Assembly: GCA_947561715.1 (NCBI GenBank)
Contig: OX387201.1
Span: 16,816,001-16,880,000 of the forward strand
Length of the DNA stretch: 64,000 nt
DNA from: Ascidia mentula
Taxonomy: Eukaryota > Chordata > Ascidiacea > Phlebobranchia > Ascidiidae
Reading direction: 5' to 3'
Part shown: in pieces, positions 21,396 to 31,190 of the stretch
Position numbering within the stretch: the first letter of the stretch is position 1
How the letters are laid out: the number at the start of each line of letters is the position of its first letter
Program-made: the position numbers and the translations under genes
Notes under the pieces: model-generated
The model's input: only the letters and a program-made list of their open reading frames with translations
Told to the model about the DNA's origin: nothing
The model's database searches: none

Positions 21396-24300
21396 CTAAT
21401 TCTCACATCCATATCTGGTTGGCGGATGTCGAGTTCTCGTAGGATAACGAGCATGAGTGTCGTTCGAAAGGTTGGAACGGTTATCAAAAACAAAATCGTC
21501 GAAACACGGCGAATTACATTGTACAATATCACGAACGTTATTTCCCGACATGTCAATTAACTGATTAATGTGACGCTTCCAAATAAATTTACAATTTACA
21601 CGTACAAGATAGGTCAGTGGCCCGAGAACTTTTTCAATGACGCCAACTGCCCAACGCTTACTACGAGCGCGATAATCTAGGGTTGCCACTTTTTGACCAA
21701 CTGCAAATGTTCGTGGCCGTTGCCCGTGGTGTTTGTCGATGTGCTTTTCTACACATTTCTCGACCCTTCCCTCTCCCGCGGGTTGAACAAGATCCAGGCG
21801 GGTTCTCAGATTGCGCTTGATGAACAGCTTGGCAGGGGACTCTCCTAACAATGCATGAGGAGCATTGCGGTGGGACAGCAGAAATCTTGACAGTTTGCTT
21901 TTGATGCTCCCGGTTTCGTTTGACATCGATTGTAAACCTCTCTTTACGGTTTGTACAAATCTCTCCGCTTGGCCGTTTGTGGCTGGTGAGTATGGAGCAG
22001 TCTTCATATGACGAATACCGTTCATCTTCAGGAACGTCTGGAACTCCTGTGAAATGAATTGAGGACCATTGTCAGAAACAATCTTTTCAGGAATACCGTT
22101 CCTCGAGAAAACGTTGCGAAGTTCGTCTATAGTTGCAGCCGCCGTGGTGGAATGCATTGGGATTACCTCCGGCCACTTAGAATAGGCATCCACGATCACC
22201 AAGAGCATGTGGTTTTCCACAGGACCTGCAAAGTCTATATGTATGCGTTGCCATGGTTTAACACAAGTTTGCCAGGGGTGGTATTTTACTACAGGTGGTA
22301 CGTTCCTATTTTGTAAGCACCCCGAACAGTTCTTGGACAATTCTTCAATATGTTTATCAAGGTTGGGCCACCAGACGTAATTTCGTGCGATTTGTTTCAT
22401 TTTCACAACACCCAGGTGTCCGTTGTGTAATTCCTGCAAAATAGAGGACCTTAGATTTTCTGGAATAACCACTCTGGGTCCCCAAACCAAACATCCGTAA
22501 AATGTGGATAACTCATTTCTTCGATAATAATATGGCATATTGGCACTTTCCGGCACCCAATTGCCCGATGTCACGCAAGCAAACACCCGTGACAAAATTT
22601 TATCCGAACGTGTGTGTTTAGCAATATCCTCGGCCGTTACAGGCAAAAAGTCAATCTGCTTAAAATAAAAATTGCTTGCAGCATCGCACGAGGTTTCAGT
22701 GGAACCTTGCGGTAATCTAGAAAAACAATCAGCGTTGCCGTGTTGAGTTGTACTGCGGTATTCGATGGAATAATTGTGGCCGGATAAAATAATGGCATAA
22801 CGTTGCAAACGTTGTGCCGACATTACAGGAATGCTTCTTTTTGGATGAAATATAGAAGTGAGAGGCTCGTGGTCAGTCACTAGCGTAAAATGTCGACCAA
22901 ACAAGTAAATGTGAAACTTTTGCACAGCCCACACAATTGCTAAAGCTTCTTTATCAATTTGCGAATAGTTTTTCTCGGACTTCGACAGAGATCTCGAGAT
23001 GTACGCAATTGGTCGCTCAATGCCTTCCGGCATTACATGTGACATAACTGCACCAATGCCGTATGGCGATGCATCACATGCTAACTTAATTGGCAAATTT
23101 ACGTCATAATGCGTAAGAACCTTATCAGAAGCCATCAGTTTACGAGCTTTATCAAATGACTGAATGCATTCCAAGGACCAGTTCCATCTACGACTTTTCT
23201 CTAAAAGTTCACATAACGGATGCAACAAAGATGACAGATTGGGCAAAAATCGATGATAATAATTAACTAGGCCAAGGAACGAACGAAGCTGGGACACATT
23301 CTGTGGGGTCGGACAATTTGTGACCGCCTCAATTTTATCTTGTGATTTATGCAATCCCTCTTTATCTACAACATGGCCACAAAATTCAATTTGATTCTTG
23401 AAAAACTCACACTTGTTCGGATTGACTTTTAACCCATAAGACGACAATCGCTGGAGAACATTTCGCAGATTTTCTGTATGTTCTAGATCTGTTGCTCCAG
23501 TTATTATCATATCATCCAATAAACATTGTACTCCTTTTAACCCTTGCAACACTTGATCCATAGCCTTTTGCCATAATGCCGGGGCTGAAGCTACCCCAAA
23601 AACTAGGCGGTTGTAACGAAAGAGTCCTTTGTGCGTATTAATGGTAAGCAAATGTTTACATTCGTCTTCCATTGTCATTTGCAAATACGCATTTTTTAAA
23701 TCCAGTTTTGTAAAACGATTTCCTCCAGCTAACGTGGCAAAAATATCAGTTACTTTAGGCAAGGGATATTGCTCTATGTTTAAGACTGGATTTAAAGTTA
23801 CTTTAAAATCTCCGCACAATCTTACGGAGCCATCCTTTTTCAACACGGGTACGACAGGGGTTGCCCACTCACTGTAAGGAACGGACTCCAATATCCCTTC
23901 AGATGTCAGCCTCTCTAATTCAGCTTCAACTTTTTGCTTTATGGAGTATGGAAGTGATCTGGCCTTACAGAAAACAGGTTTTGCGTTAGATTTAAGATAC
24001 AATTTTCCTTTTATTTCTTTTAATGTTCCTAATTTGTCATCAAACACCTCTGGAAACTCGGTGACCAGCGGACAATTTGTTACATTAAACTTCAAACAAC
24101 TAAAAACTTCATGACTTCCAGATTTACAAAAGGCACGCAGCCACTCACGACCAAATAAAGTCGGACCATTTATTTCCACAACATAAAGGTTCAAGTATAA
24201 ACGGGTAGATCGGTATTCCACCGTAACTCGCAGAAACCCCAGAGGAATGATTCTCTCATTTGAATAAGTTTTTAAAACAATGCTTGTTGGTTGAAGTGTG

Positions 24301-25301
24301 GAGCCTTTAAACAAATTTTTGTAATCAGCTTCGGACATAATAGACAGTGCAGACCCAGTATCTAGTTCCATTATAACAGGTTTTCCGTTAATTAGGGGTC
24401 GAAGCACTATATTATCATTTTCTGTAACACCAATGGAATTTAAACAACATTTTACTGGCACCTGTTGATCTTCGAAAGCAATGTAGTTTAAATTTCGCTT
24501 GCTTCGATTCCGACAAGTCGATGCAATATGACCAATTCTTCCACACTTGTAACACGTGGCACTTTTGAAAAAGCAATTGAATTCTTCATGACCAGAGCGA
24601 CCACATCTGCCACACGCTCTTCGGTTTCTTAGATTTTCATTTCTACTAAACTTGTTAATGGACATGTCGTTATTTCTCATTATTTTTGTATCAGCATCGG
24701 CTTTTTCTAAAGTGTTAACTATTAGCACGGCTTGGGAAAAGTTCAAATTACTTTCAATTAACAATCGCCGCTGTGTGGTCTCCGAAAGTATACCACAAAC
24801 AAATCTTTGAGTTAATGCATCGTCCAAAAAATCACCGTACTGACAATTTTCACTTAACTTTCTGATAACAGCAACATACTGATTTACAGATTCTCCAGGA
24901 ATTTGATCACGCTTTCCAAATTTAAAACGTTCAGAAATTTTGAGGGTCGTAGGGCAAAAATGTTCTGTTAAAATTTTCACAATTTCCTTGTACGTTTTTG
25001 AGTAAGTTTTGGAGGGTGCAACCAAATCTTTCAAAAGACTGTATGTCTTAGCACCAACAAAATTCAAAAGCGCCGGTACCTTTTTGTCATTAGGAATGTC
25101 ATTAATTTTGAAGAACTGTTCAATTCTTTCCACGTACGTAAGACGATCCCATCCTCGTCGCCAGTGTAAAGTATTTGCCTTCAGGTACAGCCACATACAC
25201 GCTTTCCTCGAGTAATTTATTGTAATGACCTCTCCGGCATACAGAGTGCTTATAAAGCGGTCGTTACGCTTCAACGAGCACACGTGGTAATTGCAACACA
25301 A
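21396..25301 (-). CDS. Gypsy Gag-Pol polyprotein
   Basis: A single frame of about 1300 residues that begins inside the 5' LTR sequence. Domains in order: a short Gag region; two zinc knuckles (CGRCGRSGHEEFNC and CYKCGRIGHIASTC, about residues 230-265); an aspartic protease (ELDTGSALSIM); reverse transcriptase (LDLKNAYLQM, LVFGVASAPALWQ, and LLDDMI as the catalytic box); RNase H (LACDASPYGIGAVM, DKEALAIVWAVQKF, LVTDHEPL); integrase zinc-binding region (HLGVVKMKQ..., CSGC); and integrase core (IHIDFAGP, IVSDNGPQF, SPATNGQAERF). Having one frame for Gag and Pol fits elements of the Mag-like group. All catalytic motifs are present. Confidence 0.95.
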   Translation of the reverse strand: MCCNYHVCSLKRNDRFISTLYAGEVITINYSRKACMWLYLKANTLHWRRGWDRLTYVERIEQFFKINDIPNDKKVPALLNFVGAKTYSLLKDLVAPSKTYSKTYKEIVKILTEHFCPTTLKISERFKFGKRDQIPGESVNQYVAVIRKLSENCQYGDFLDDALTQRFVCGILSETTQRRLLIESNLNFSQAVLIVNTLEKADADTKIMRNNDMSINKFSRNENLRNRRACGRCGRSGHEEFNCFFKSATCYKCGRIGHIASTCRNRSKRNLNYIAFEDQQVPVKCCLNSIGVTENDNIVLRPLINGKPVIMELDTGSALSIMSEADYKNLFKGSTLQPTSIVLKTYSNERIIPLGFLRVTVEYRSTRLYLNLYVVEINGPTLFGREWLRAFCKSGSHEVFSCLKFNVTNCPLVTEFPEVFDDKLGTLKEIKGKLYLKSNAKPVFCKARSLPYSIKQKVEAELERLTSEGILESVPYSEWATPVVPVLKKDGSVRLCGDFKVTLNPVLNIEQYPLPKVTDIFATLAGGNRFTKLDLKNAYLQMTMEDECKHLLTINTHKGLFRYNRLVFGVASAPALWQKAMDQVLQGLKGVQCLLDDMIITGATDLEHTENLRNVLQRLSSYGLKVNPNKCEFFKNQIEFCGHVVDKEGLHKSQDKIEAVTNCPTPQNVSQLRSFLGLVNYYHRFLPNLSSLLHPLCELLEKSRRWNWSLECIQSFDKARKLMASDKVLTHYDVNLPIKLACDASPYGIGAVMSHVMPEGIERPIAYISRSLSKSEKNYSQIDKEALAIVWAVQKFHIYLFGRHFTLVTDHEPLTSIFHPKRSIPVMSAQRLQRYAIILSGHNYSIEYRSTTQHGNADCFSRLPQGSTETSCDAASNFYFKQIDFLPVTAEDIAKHTRSDKILSRVFACVTSGNWVPESANMPYYYRRNELSTFYGCLVWGPRVVIPENLRSSILQELHNGHLGVVKMKQIARNYVWWPNLDKHIEELSKNCSGCLQNRNVPPVVKYHPWQTCVKPWQRIHIDFAGPVENHMLLVIVDAYSKWPEVIPMHSTTAAATIDELRNVFSRNGIPEKIVSDNGPQFISQEFQTFLKMNGIRHMKTAPYSPATNGQAERFVQTVKRGLQSMSNETGSIKSKLSRFLLSHRNAPHALLGESPAKLFIKRNLRTRLDLVQPAGEGRVEKCVEKHIDKHHGQRPRTFAVGQKVATLDYRARSKRWAVGVIEKVLGPLTYLVRVNCKFIWKRHINQLIDMSGNNVRDIVQCNSPCFDDFVFDNRSNLSNDTHARYPTRTRHPPTRYGCEN

Positions 25302-25316
25302 TCACAATATATAACA
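25165..25316 (-). repeat. Gypsy 5' LTR (right copy)
   Basis: 152 bp, one base different from the left LTR. Followed by CGTTT (25317-25321), the second copy of the target duplication. Confidence 0.96.
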
Positions 25317-25559
25317 CGTTTCTTCTTGCTTTGTCCCAGTGATCGTCACTTCCAACGGTTTGCTGACATTGGTCTTGTCATAAAACCGATAACGATAAAG
25401 CGCTTGGTTGTATAACTTAACTTTTTCTTCCAGCGGAATTGATCCGATAAAATGTCTTGCATTTACTGTCCAACGTGGACAACGCGTTTTCAACCGGAGT
25501 CGAACGCGATGAAATTTTGTCTTGCAGTGTTTTAATAATATTCGGATCGACAAGAGCAA
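25317..25559 (-). CDS. Polinton gene of unknown function, part on the right side of the Gypsy insertion
   Basis: Basic coding-like sequence ending at the insertion point (HFIGSIPLEEKVKLYNQALY, TNVSKPLEVTITG). It is the other flank of the gene seen at 20832-21223. No family recognised. Confidence 0.5.
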
Positions 25560-25577
25560 GTTTTTGAACGCTTTCCA

Positions 25578-25919
25578 TTATTTTCCACCAGTAAAGAGTT
25601 TGCCCAGGACCGGAATTACTGAACCTATGAGTGGGGCCAGCAAGGCAGAAAGGAAACCTCCACGCTGAATTATCTGGCGTTTTTTTACAAGAGAAACTGA
25701 CTTCTTTCCCAACTGACGAATACCCTTTTTATATTTACACAGCTTTGCGCGTTGAGGATGAGACAAAGGTACGTTCCCCTTTAAAACGTTCAACGCACAT
25801 TCACAAATACACTGAAGCAGTTTTCGATCAGCACCTTTTATAATCGTTCGAACGAGTTTTGGTTTGGCCGAAGCAAGTGTGGCAAGAACAGAAGCGTGGT
25901 CATTTAGTCGCATTGACAT
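25578..25919 (-). CDS. Polinton small basic protein with hydrophobic C-terminus
   Basis: About 113 residues. It has the pattern AKPKLVRTIIKGADRKLLQ followed by CICECALNVLKGNVPLS, a Lys-rich middle, and a hydrophobic GGFLSALLAPLIGSVIPVLG tail. I recognise this as a protein that recurs in metazoan Polintons next to the ATPase. The amphipathic tail suggests a membrane-active or core role like adenovirus minor proteins. The role itself is inference. Confidence 0.65.
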   Translation of the reverse strand: MSMRLNDHASVLATLASAKPKLVRTIIKGADRKLLQCICECALNVLKGNVPLSHPQRAKLCKYKKGIRQLGKKSVSLVKKRQIIQRGGFLSALLAPLIGSVIPVLGKLFTGGK

Positions 25920-26613
25920 TTTTTAGAGCCTCTTTGAGTTTTCGGAACGTACACAATCTGCGTTTCCCCGCGAAAAATGTTTGTACGCCAGCGAAATTTC
26001 TCCGGTGTTGACTGTTTAAAGTCCAAAAGTAAATAACCGTGGGCGCCCCTCGTTGCGTCTCTATAAGATTCTTGCAGCGCTCGACCGCGACCAGGTTGAA
26101 CGTGCTTCGCAAGATGACTGATTTGGGATGATTTTTGAAAACGACCAAATAGTGTGCGTTCAAACTAGTTGTACGGTGCTCTTGTCCTTTGTGAAACAAA
26201 TTTTGGACGATATAAATTACACTAATGTTTCTGTGATAACTTCCCTTAGTGAAAAGATTGGTCACGTTCGCATCACATTCGCGCATTAAATCGTCCAGAA
26301 TTAAAAGTGTTCGCTTCGAAGAATCAAAGTCGGTCACCATGCCTTGAACAAATTCCACCCCATCTATCTCGTCATAGGCAGATTGCCATTCTCCATAACA
26401 CCACACAACACGCTCGGGTGTTGGGACCGTCAGTTTTTCCTCTATCAACCGTTTGACAAAAACCGATTTACCGCAAGAAGAAGGCCCGGCTACCAGGCAT
26501 GTAAACGGATGTAGAAACTCCATTTTGTTTAATAACGTGTGTACCTGTTGCACCTTAAACATACTGAAAGTCGCACAAAAACATCGCTTTAAATACTTTA
26601 TTTCACAGCACAC
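25900..26613 (-). CDS. Polinton genome-packaging ATPase (FtsK/HerA type)
   Basis: The likely start is MEFLHPFTCLVAGPSS, giving about 208 residues; an upstream in-frame Met adds about 30. Walker A is GPSSCGKS and Walker B is TLLILDDL, followed by the Asn/Gln-containing IYIVQNLF sensor strand. These are the marks of A32-type packaging ATPases that load DNA into the capsid. It overlaps the start of the neighbouring small basic protein by a few codons. Confidence 0.93.
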   Translation of the reverse strand: MCCEIKYLKRCFCATFSMFKVQQVHTLLNKMEFLHPFTCLVAGPSSCGKSVFVKRLIEEKLTVPTPERVVWCYGEWQSAYDEIDGVEFVQGMVTDFDSSKRTLLILDDLMRECDANVTNLFTKGSYHRNISVIYIVQNLFHKGQEHRTTSLNAHYLVVFKNHPKSVILRSTFNLVAVERCKNLIETQRGAPTVIYFWTLNSQHRRNFAGVQTFFAGKRRLCTFRKLKEALKNVNATK

Positions 26614-26620
26614 AAACGAA

Positions 26621-27106
26621 TCACCAGCGAATCAAATAAGTCAGTATTTCAGTAATATCAGGTGTCAATGTCCCCACACGTTCTCGCGCACACGCCTCTT
26701 CCCAGTTTGGTCCACAAACATCTTTTCCAACCCCATCACTTTCTCGCGAACATGATTTCACGAAGTTTTCTCCTTTATACCTGAGAAGAAACTCACATCG
26801 AGGTGAATGTCGGGCATGTTCCTCCCAAGGTGAGTCGTGCAACTCCCAGTTGAAAAGTCCACGCCCACAATACCAACACTTCACTTTATCACCACTCCCC
26901 GTGAAGTAAAAACCAGCTTCGGCGAGTTCTGACGGCGACGCATGGATGTGATAGGGCCAAAAACCAGTCCCGAATGATTTCAACCGCTTTGATTCATTCG
27001 ACATCGTCAAAAACTTGGGTTGTAAACAAGGAAACTTTTTAACACGTTCAAGAACCCAGTTTGGAGTGCCCAACGTCGAACACAGCAAATCTCCTGCACT
27101 CATCAT
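26621..27106 (-). CDS. BIR-domain (IAP-type) cargo protein of the Polinton
   Basis: About 161 residues with one BIR domain: RLKSFGTGFWPYHI, then ELAEAGFYFTGSGDKVKCWYC and LFNWELHDSPWEEH, then ARHSPRCEFLL. This gives the zinc-binding C-x2-C-x16-H-x6-C pattern and the conserved Arg and Trp residues. No RING or second BIR is present. The acidic tail (PNWEEACARERVG...) has no known domain. BIR proteins block caspases, regulate cell death or act in mitosis; large DNA viruses and some Polinton-like viruses carry them. It is the outermost gene, between the ATPase and the right inverted repeat, which is a common place for acquired cargo. An anti-apoptotic role is inferred. Confidence 0.85.
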   Translation of the reverse strand: MMSAGDLLCSTLGTPNWVLERVKKFPCLQPKFLTMSNESKRLKSFGTGFWPYHIHASPSELAEAGFYFTGSGDKVKCWYCGRGLFNWELHDSPWEEHARHSPRCEFLLRYKGENFVKSCSRESDGVGKDVCGPNWEEACARERVGTLTPDITEILTYLIRW

Positions 27107-27220
27107 TTTTTCTTGAACCAGAAAGTGGCACTAACAATACACTCGTTTGAATTCAATCGCACTATTTATATTCTTAAACACCGCATTCGACCGACCGCAT
27201 AAACCAATATGCTTCCTGTC

Positions 27221-27428
27221 ACACACACCCGACTTTCTCAGAACTCTTGCGGAAGCCCGAAAGCGTGAAGCCCGAAAGCTAAAAGGGCTCTATTTTAGCG
27301 GAGAAGCGGGCTCGGAGCTAAAGATCTGATCGGAGGAGGGGGACATTTTTCGGAGCCAAGGACCTTATCGGAGGAAGACCTACATCCGAGGAACTATTGC
27401 TGCATCTTCATGGCGAGCCTATACTACT
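27221..27428 (-). repeat. Polinton right terminal inverted repeat
   Basis: Reverse complement of the left repeat, ending ...CCTATACTACT at 27428. It lies about 115 bases beyond the start of the BIR gene, so it may include that gene's promoter region. Confidence 0.95.
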
Positions 27429-27584
27429 TTCATCTCTTGGTAATTTTGTAACAGTCACAAAAGTCAAACAGCAAGGCCTTTTAAATGAAGATTTGGCTGC
27501 CTTGCTTTTATTAGCTGCCTGAGCGTAGCTAGTTTTGTCCCTCTCCATTTTGCGTCCGCACCCGACGCGCGCAACTTTAGAATG

Positions 27585-28520
27585 TTGTCAACGCCAATAA
27601 CAACCAGAGAAATACCGACACCCCATTATAGCGCCCACTCCCGGATGATACATCATCAAAATTTGTCCACGCGATGTTATTGTTTTTTTCGAAATTTATC
27701 CTCACTGAATCCGACTGTATAGCATATATGGCATACATACACATATAGCAAAAATAATATGCCACCAATAAACGTACTGTATAAGACCTTTTACGACAAT
27801 AGCCAAAATAACCGGAAAACGCCCCACATTAGCGCCCACCTGTGGACTATACATTAACCTCCAAATAACCACCAGATGTCACTGTTTTTTCCCGTACGCG
27901 TTTGTTATTGTATTGTTGTTTGTATTTGTTGTTCTCGCTCGCCATTTATTTGCGCCAACTTGTGGACAATAATTTAATGATTGACCAATCACTAGGAGTC
28001 GGTATATTCTCCCGTACGCGTTTTTCCTTCTATTGTTTTTTTTTCCTTGTTGTTCTTACTCGCTATTTATCAGCGCCCACTAACAAAAAAATATTTAAAT
28101 ACTAACTATCACCAGGCGTCACTATGTGTTGTTAACCCTTCCTTCCGCGTTGTTTTCTTATATTGTTGTTTATTTGTTGTTTCCAACCCTGAAGTTTCGC
28201 AAACAGTAAGTTCTCCTTTCTCTGAAAACTCTCCTTCCTCGAGTTTCCAGGAGGGACAGAGTGAGAATTCATCTTCCTCCACTACTGAATAAGACTCCTT
28301 CAGCGTGCTTTCCGAGATCAGATACGCCAGTTCATCACCATTGTACGCCCCTGCATCACCAGCGTATGATCCATCATTACAGCGTACGTGCCCCCCGAGG
28401 TTCAACGCCGAAGCACCCACGGTCTCCGATCCGGTGTACCTTCCACCCGAAGTGAGGAACACCAGCATCCAGTCGCCGATCACAACCTCGATCCCGTACA
28501 AACCCGTACAGGGATGAAGA
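27585..28520 (+). repeat. Dispersed repeat of unknown class with coding remnants
   Basis: A recurring sequence with several GCGCCCACT...and CCGTACGCG-type modules repeats within itself and again at 34424-34759, 35543-35671 and 40571-41150, where it is split by LINE insertions. Its right part has Ser/Pro-rich coding-like plus-strand segments in more than one frame (VSSPFSENSPSSS; YASSSPLYAPASPAYDPS). The class is unknown to me: it could be a Gag-like remnant of a retroelement or a decayed host exon cluster. Confidence 0.5.
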
Positions 28521-29026
28521 AAGAAGAGGAAGAAGAGTCTTTCACCCTAAAAGCAGTACTCTAAGTGCTGCCACATACTCTTCCCGTCCGACGACGACAT
28601 CTACCGTTGCAAATACAACCGAAACATGTAAATGGGGCATACGCATACCGCAAGACTTTGACACGACTATTTAGCGCCATTGTGAAATTTCTCGCGTCAG
28701 CGCAACCGTTGTGACAAAATAACTCCATTTGTTTATTCACCCAAAAAGCGCAGTTTTAATTTGATTAAATTAAAGCGAAAACTAAATTTTGATATTGATT
28801 TCTCGCTGATTAGAAAAGTTAAAGAAAAGGTTATTTGTTATGTAGTAAAGGTTTACAACCGGGACTTTACTGTTATCCATTCTTCATAGAATCGTCTCAA
28901 AAAAAGGAAAAATTCTGCCAAGAACAAGACGACTCGATTGCCATTAAGGTCGACCCACAACACTCTGAAGTGATGCAACATAGAGGATAATCAACTTGTA
29001 TCGTATTCATTTTTCAACAGTTTTAT

Positions 29027-29600
29027 TCATTTTCGCAACACTCGCCATATGTCGCATAGTTTGGTTGTGACTGCGTTTCCATTGTGTTTGAAATATTTTT
29101 CCAAAATTTTGGGTTTGTGTTCTGGCATCGCACAAACACCGTAAAAACATCCTGCTTTTCGCAACAACTGACAAGGGCAAAATTTAACGTGGACAAGGCT
29201 TGTGCTGTAAACATTAACCACACACTGCCGTACCTGACCACACGTAACTGTTCAGTCTGTACATACCGTTTCCCTGCCAGTGTGCTTTGCTTGATGCTGC
29301 TGTTTTATTTCCTCCTATATTGCTGTGACGAAACCAAATGAGGGGAAGGTTTTCCGAAGATTTCAAGCAACTAACATTGTATATATTGTATTTGTGATAT
29401 ATATATTAAACCTATCCCTTCCACGAACCAATCCATACTTTTTGACGCTCATCAAGCTTTCAGTGCAATCCGAAAAGTCGTTATCTATACAAATTTGATA
29501 AATGGGACTGAGGTTTGTGCCTGTGATTAACAACATGTATGCATAAATACAGTCAGCAAGATCAGGTTTTCTTTTGTGAAAACAAACAATCCTTCACACT
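29027..29600 (-). pseudogene. Possible small Cys-containing gene remnant, copy A
   Basis: The minus strand has an open stretch ending NYATYGECCENE-stop with AATAAA overlapping the stop (near 29025). A second coding-like stretch lies at 29450-29600 (LLITGTNLSPIYQI, ESLMSVKKYGLVRG). The latter is conserved in copy B (41500-41715), with a one-base length difference between the copies. No family recognised. It could be a separate small gene or 3' exons of the pseudokinase locus. Confidence 0.3.
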
Positions 29601-31067
29601 CACATATTTTTACTGAAAACAACAGCACTATATAAACAAAAATAAAGTGTCAACGCATTCAATGCCGAACAAACAATAGAGAGTTTAGGTCTGAAAAGTC
29701 GTCCCAGTGCAGTAATGGATTATATCTCGGATACGTCATATGTGGGCTATTTTGGAAACACATAAAATGGAGGCATACCCAACCACTGGAAACTTTAAAA
29801 CACAAATATGACCCATATCTCAACTAAATAAATGGAACAGTTTCGGATGTGATAGCTGTGGAGTAATGACGATATCAGAGTAAACTAAAAAAAAATGCTC
29901 ACGAAAACACACAGGTGAAAGAATAGGAAGGATTATAGATGCGATTATCTTTGCAAGGAATCCGGCAGCATTCCCACGACTTTCGTTGCCGTCTATTACT
30001 TTACCAATCTTAAACCCCGTCACTTTGGCACGTAGGCTGCACGTCATCAATCGTGACGTCACCGACTCTAAAGATTGGATCGGAGTGGAGGAAGTGAATG
30101 GCAGATGCGATATCGGCACAGAGTCGGACGTTGGCCAGGGGAGGGAGCCAGAAATCCTTCTTCCTGGTGTATTGGAGGAAGGGGAGGGTGTTCATACCGT
30201 CCACGTACTCGAACCAAACTCCGAACTCGTTTCGCTGGCGAGTGTGACCGAGTACGCGGATCACGTGATCGTGATTAGCCAACCGGGATAGTGAGACGCC
30301 CTCCGTCAACCTGCAACAAACGTACCAGCTCAATTAATGAGATTTGTGAATAACTGTAGATCCATGTTTGAATTTTACATGAAAAACATTTATGTGAATA
30401 AAACCTCTAAACCGTGTCAATATATTTTCAAACTTACGTTTCCATCTGTTGTTCGGTTGATATTTCGTCCTCTATGTTAATGTACTGCACTGTTACATTT
30501 CCATGCATGTCATTCCACGCCTTCTGAACAAGCCTGAAGTTTCCGTTGTCAATAATTTTGTCCATGGAAAATGTCAGTTCGCTCGGAGGAACAAAACAAC
30601 CCACAGCCTAAAGTAATGGATTTGTTAAACTGATCATAATCTAACTTAATGGTTGTCTTAAACAGTCAGAGTTGTGCAGAATTACTGCATTGACAAAAGC
30701 GTTTCTTTTAGCATAAAATTGCATCACACGTTTGTTTCCAATCATGGATCTCGCAACACATTAAAAAAAAACGACCGCAAAATTCTTTTTTACAATAAAC
30801 ATTTTTCTACCTTCTTAGAAGCAAGTTTTTGGTCCAATATCTTTAACCTGGCTTCTGCTGCTTTGAGTTCCTGCAAAAAGAGTAACAGATCAAGTAAAAT
30901 GTTCAATGATAATTTATCATAGCTGGTGTGTACACTCTGGAATCAAGAGACACAAGATGCAGATCTGCAACAAAACCCAGACATTGACATGACATCCTCT
31001 AGTTAATGTTGCAGATACACGATAACTAAAGGAAAAGGTTAAGGTGTACTAAGGGCATGTGACTCAC

Positions 31068-31190
31068 CAGAGGTCACCAAACTATGGTCCACAAGGCTAG
31101 TCCATGGGGCCCACCAGTCTAGCCCCCAAAATAGCACAACAGTTCATCCTACCCCACTATGAGATAAATCGTGTTTCTTTTGTTATATAC
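31068..31190 (+). repeat. hAT-like terminal sequence (copy A)
   Basis: Starts CAGAGGTCACCAAACTATGG followed by TCCA/CAAGG and GGGGCCCACC, resembling hAT transposon termini (CAGGGGTC.CCAAAC...GGCC). Only one end was seen. The same sequence is in copy B at 43544. Confidence 0.4.

Larger units (their letters stand above)
21224..25316 (-). mobile_element. Gypsy (Ty3/Metaviridae-type) LTR retrotransposon nested in the Polinton
   Basis: Two 152-bp LTRs with TG...CA ends (21224-21375 and 25165-25316) differ at one position and are flanked by the 5-bp direct repeat CGTTT, so the element inserted recently. It reads on the minus strand. A primer-binding-site-like TGGCGACGAGG follows the 5' LTR by one base, and a purine-rich tract (TAGGGAGGAT) precedes the 3' LTR. 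One long open frame codes for Gag-Pol. The element looks whole. Confidence 0.97.
9106..27428. mobile_element. Polinton/Maverick element, 18.3 kb, with nested Gypsy insertion
   Basis: The element is bounded by ~208-bp terminal inverted repeats that begin AGTAGTATAGG, with the 5'-AG start usual for Polintons. The two repeats differ at one base outside the terminal length variation of a GT run. Inside are the family's diagnostic genes: protein-primed DNA polymerase B (+), and on the minus strand adenovirus-type cysteine protease, major capsid protein, small basic virion protein, minor capsid (penton-type) protein, retroviral-type integrase, a small basic hydrophobic-tailed protein, FtsK/HerA packaging ATPase and a BIR protein. 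Gene order and divergent arrangement match known Polintons. Without the Gypsy insertion the element would be about 14.2 kb. It looks nearly whole, with only a few breaks besides that insertion. No matching 6-bp target duplication was found at the ends. The low inverted-repeat divergence suggests a fairly young copy. Confidence 0.95.
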
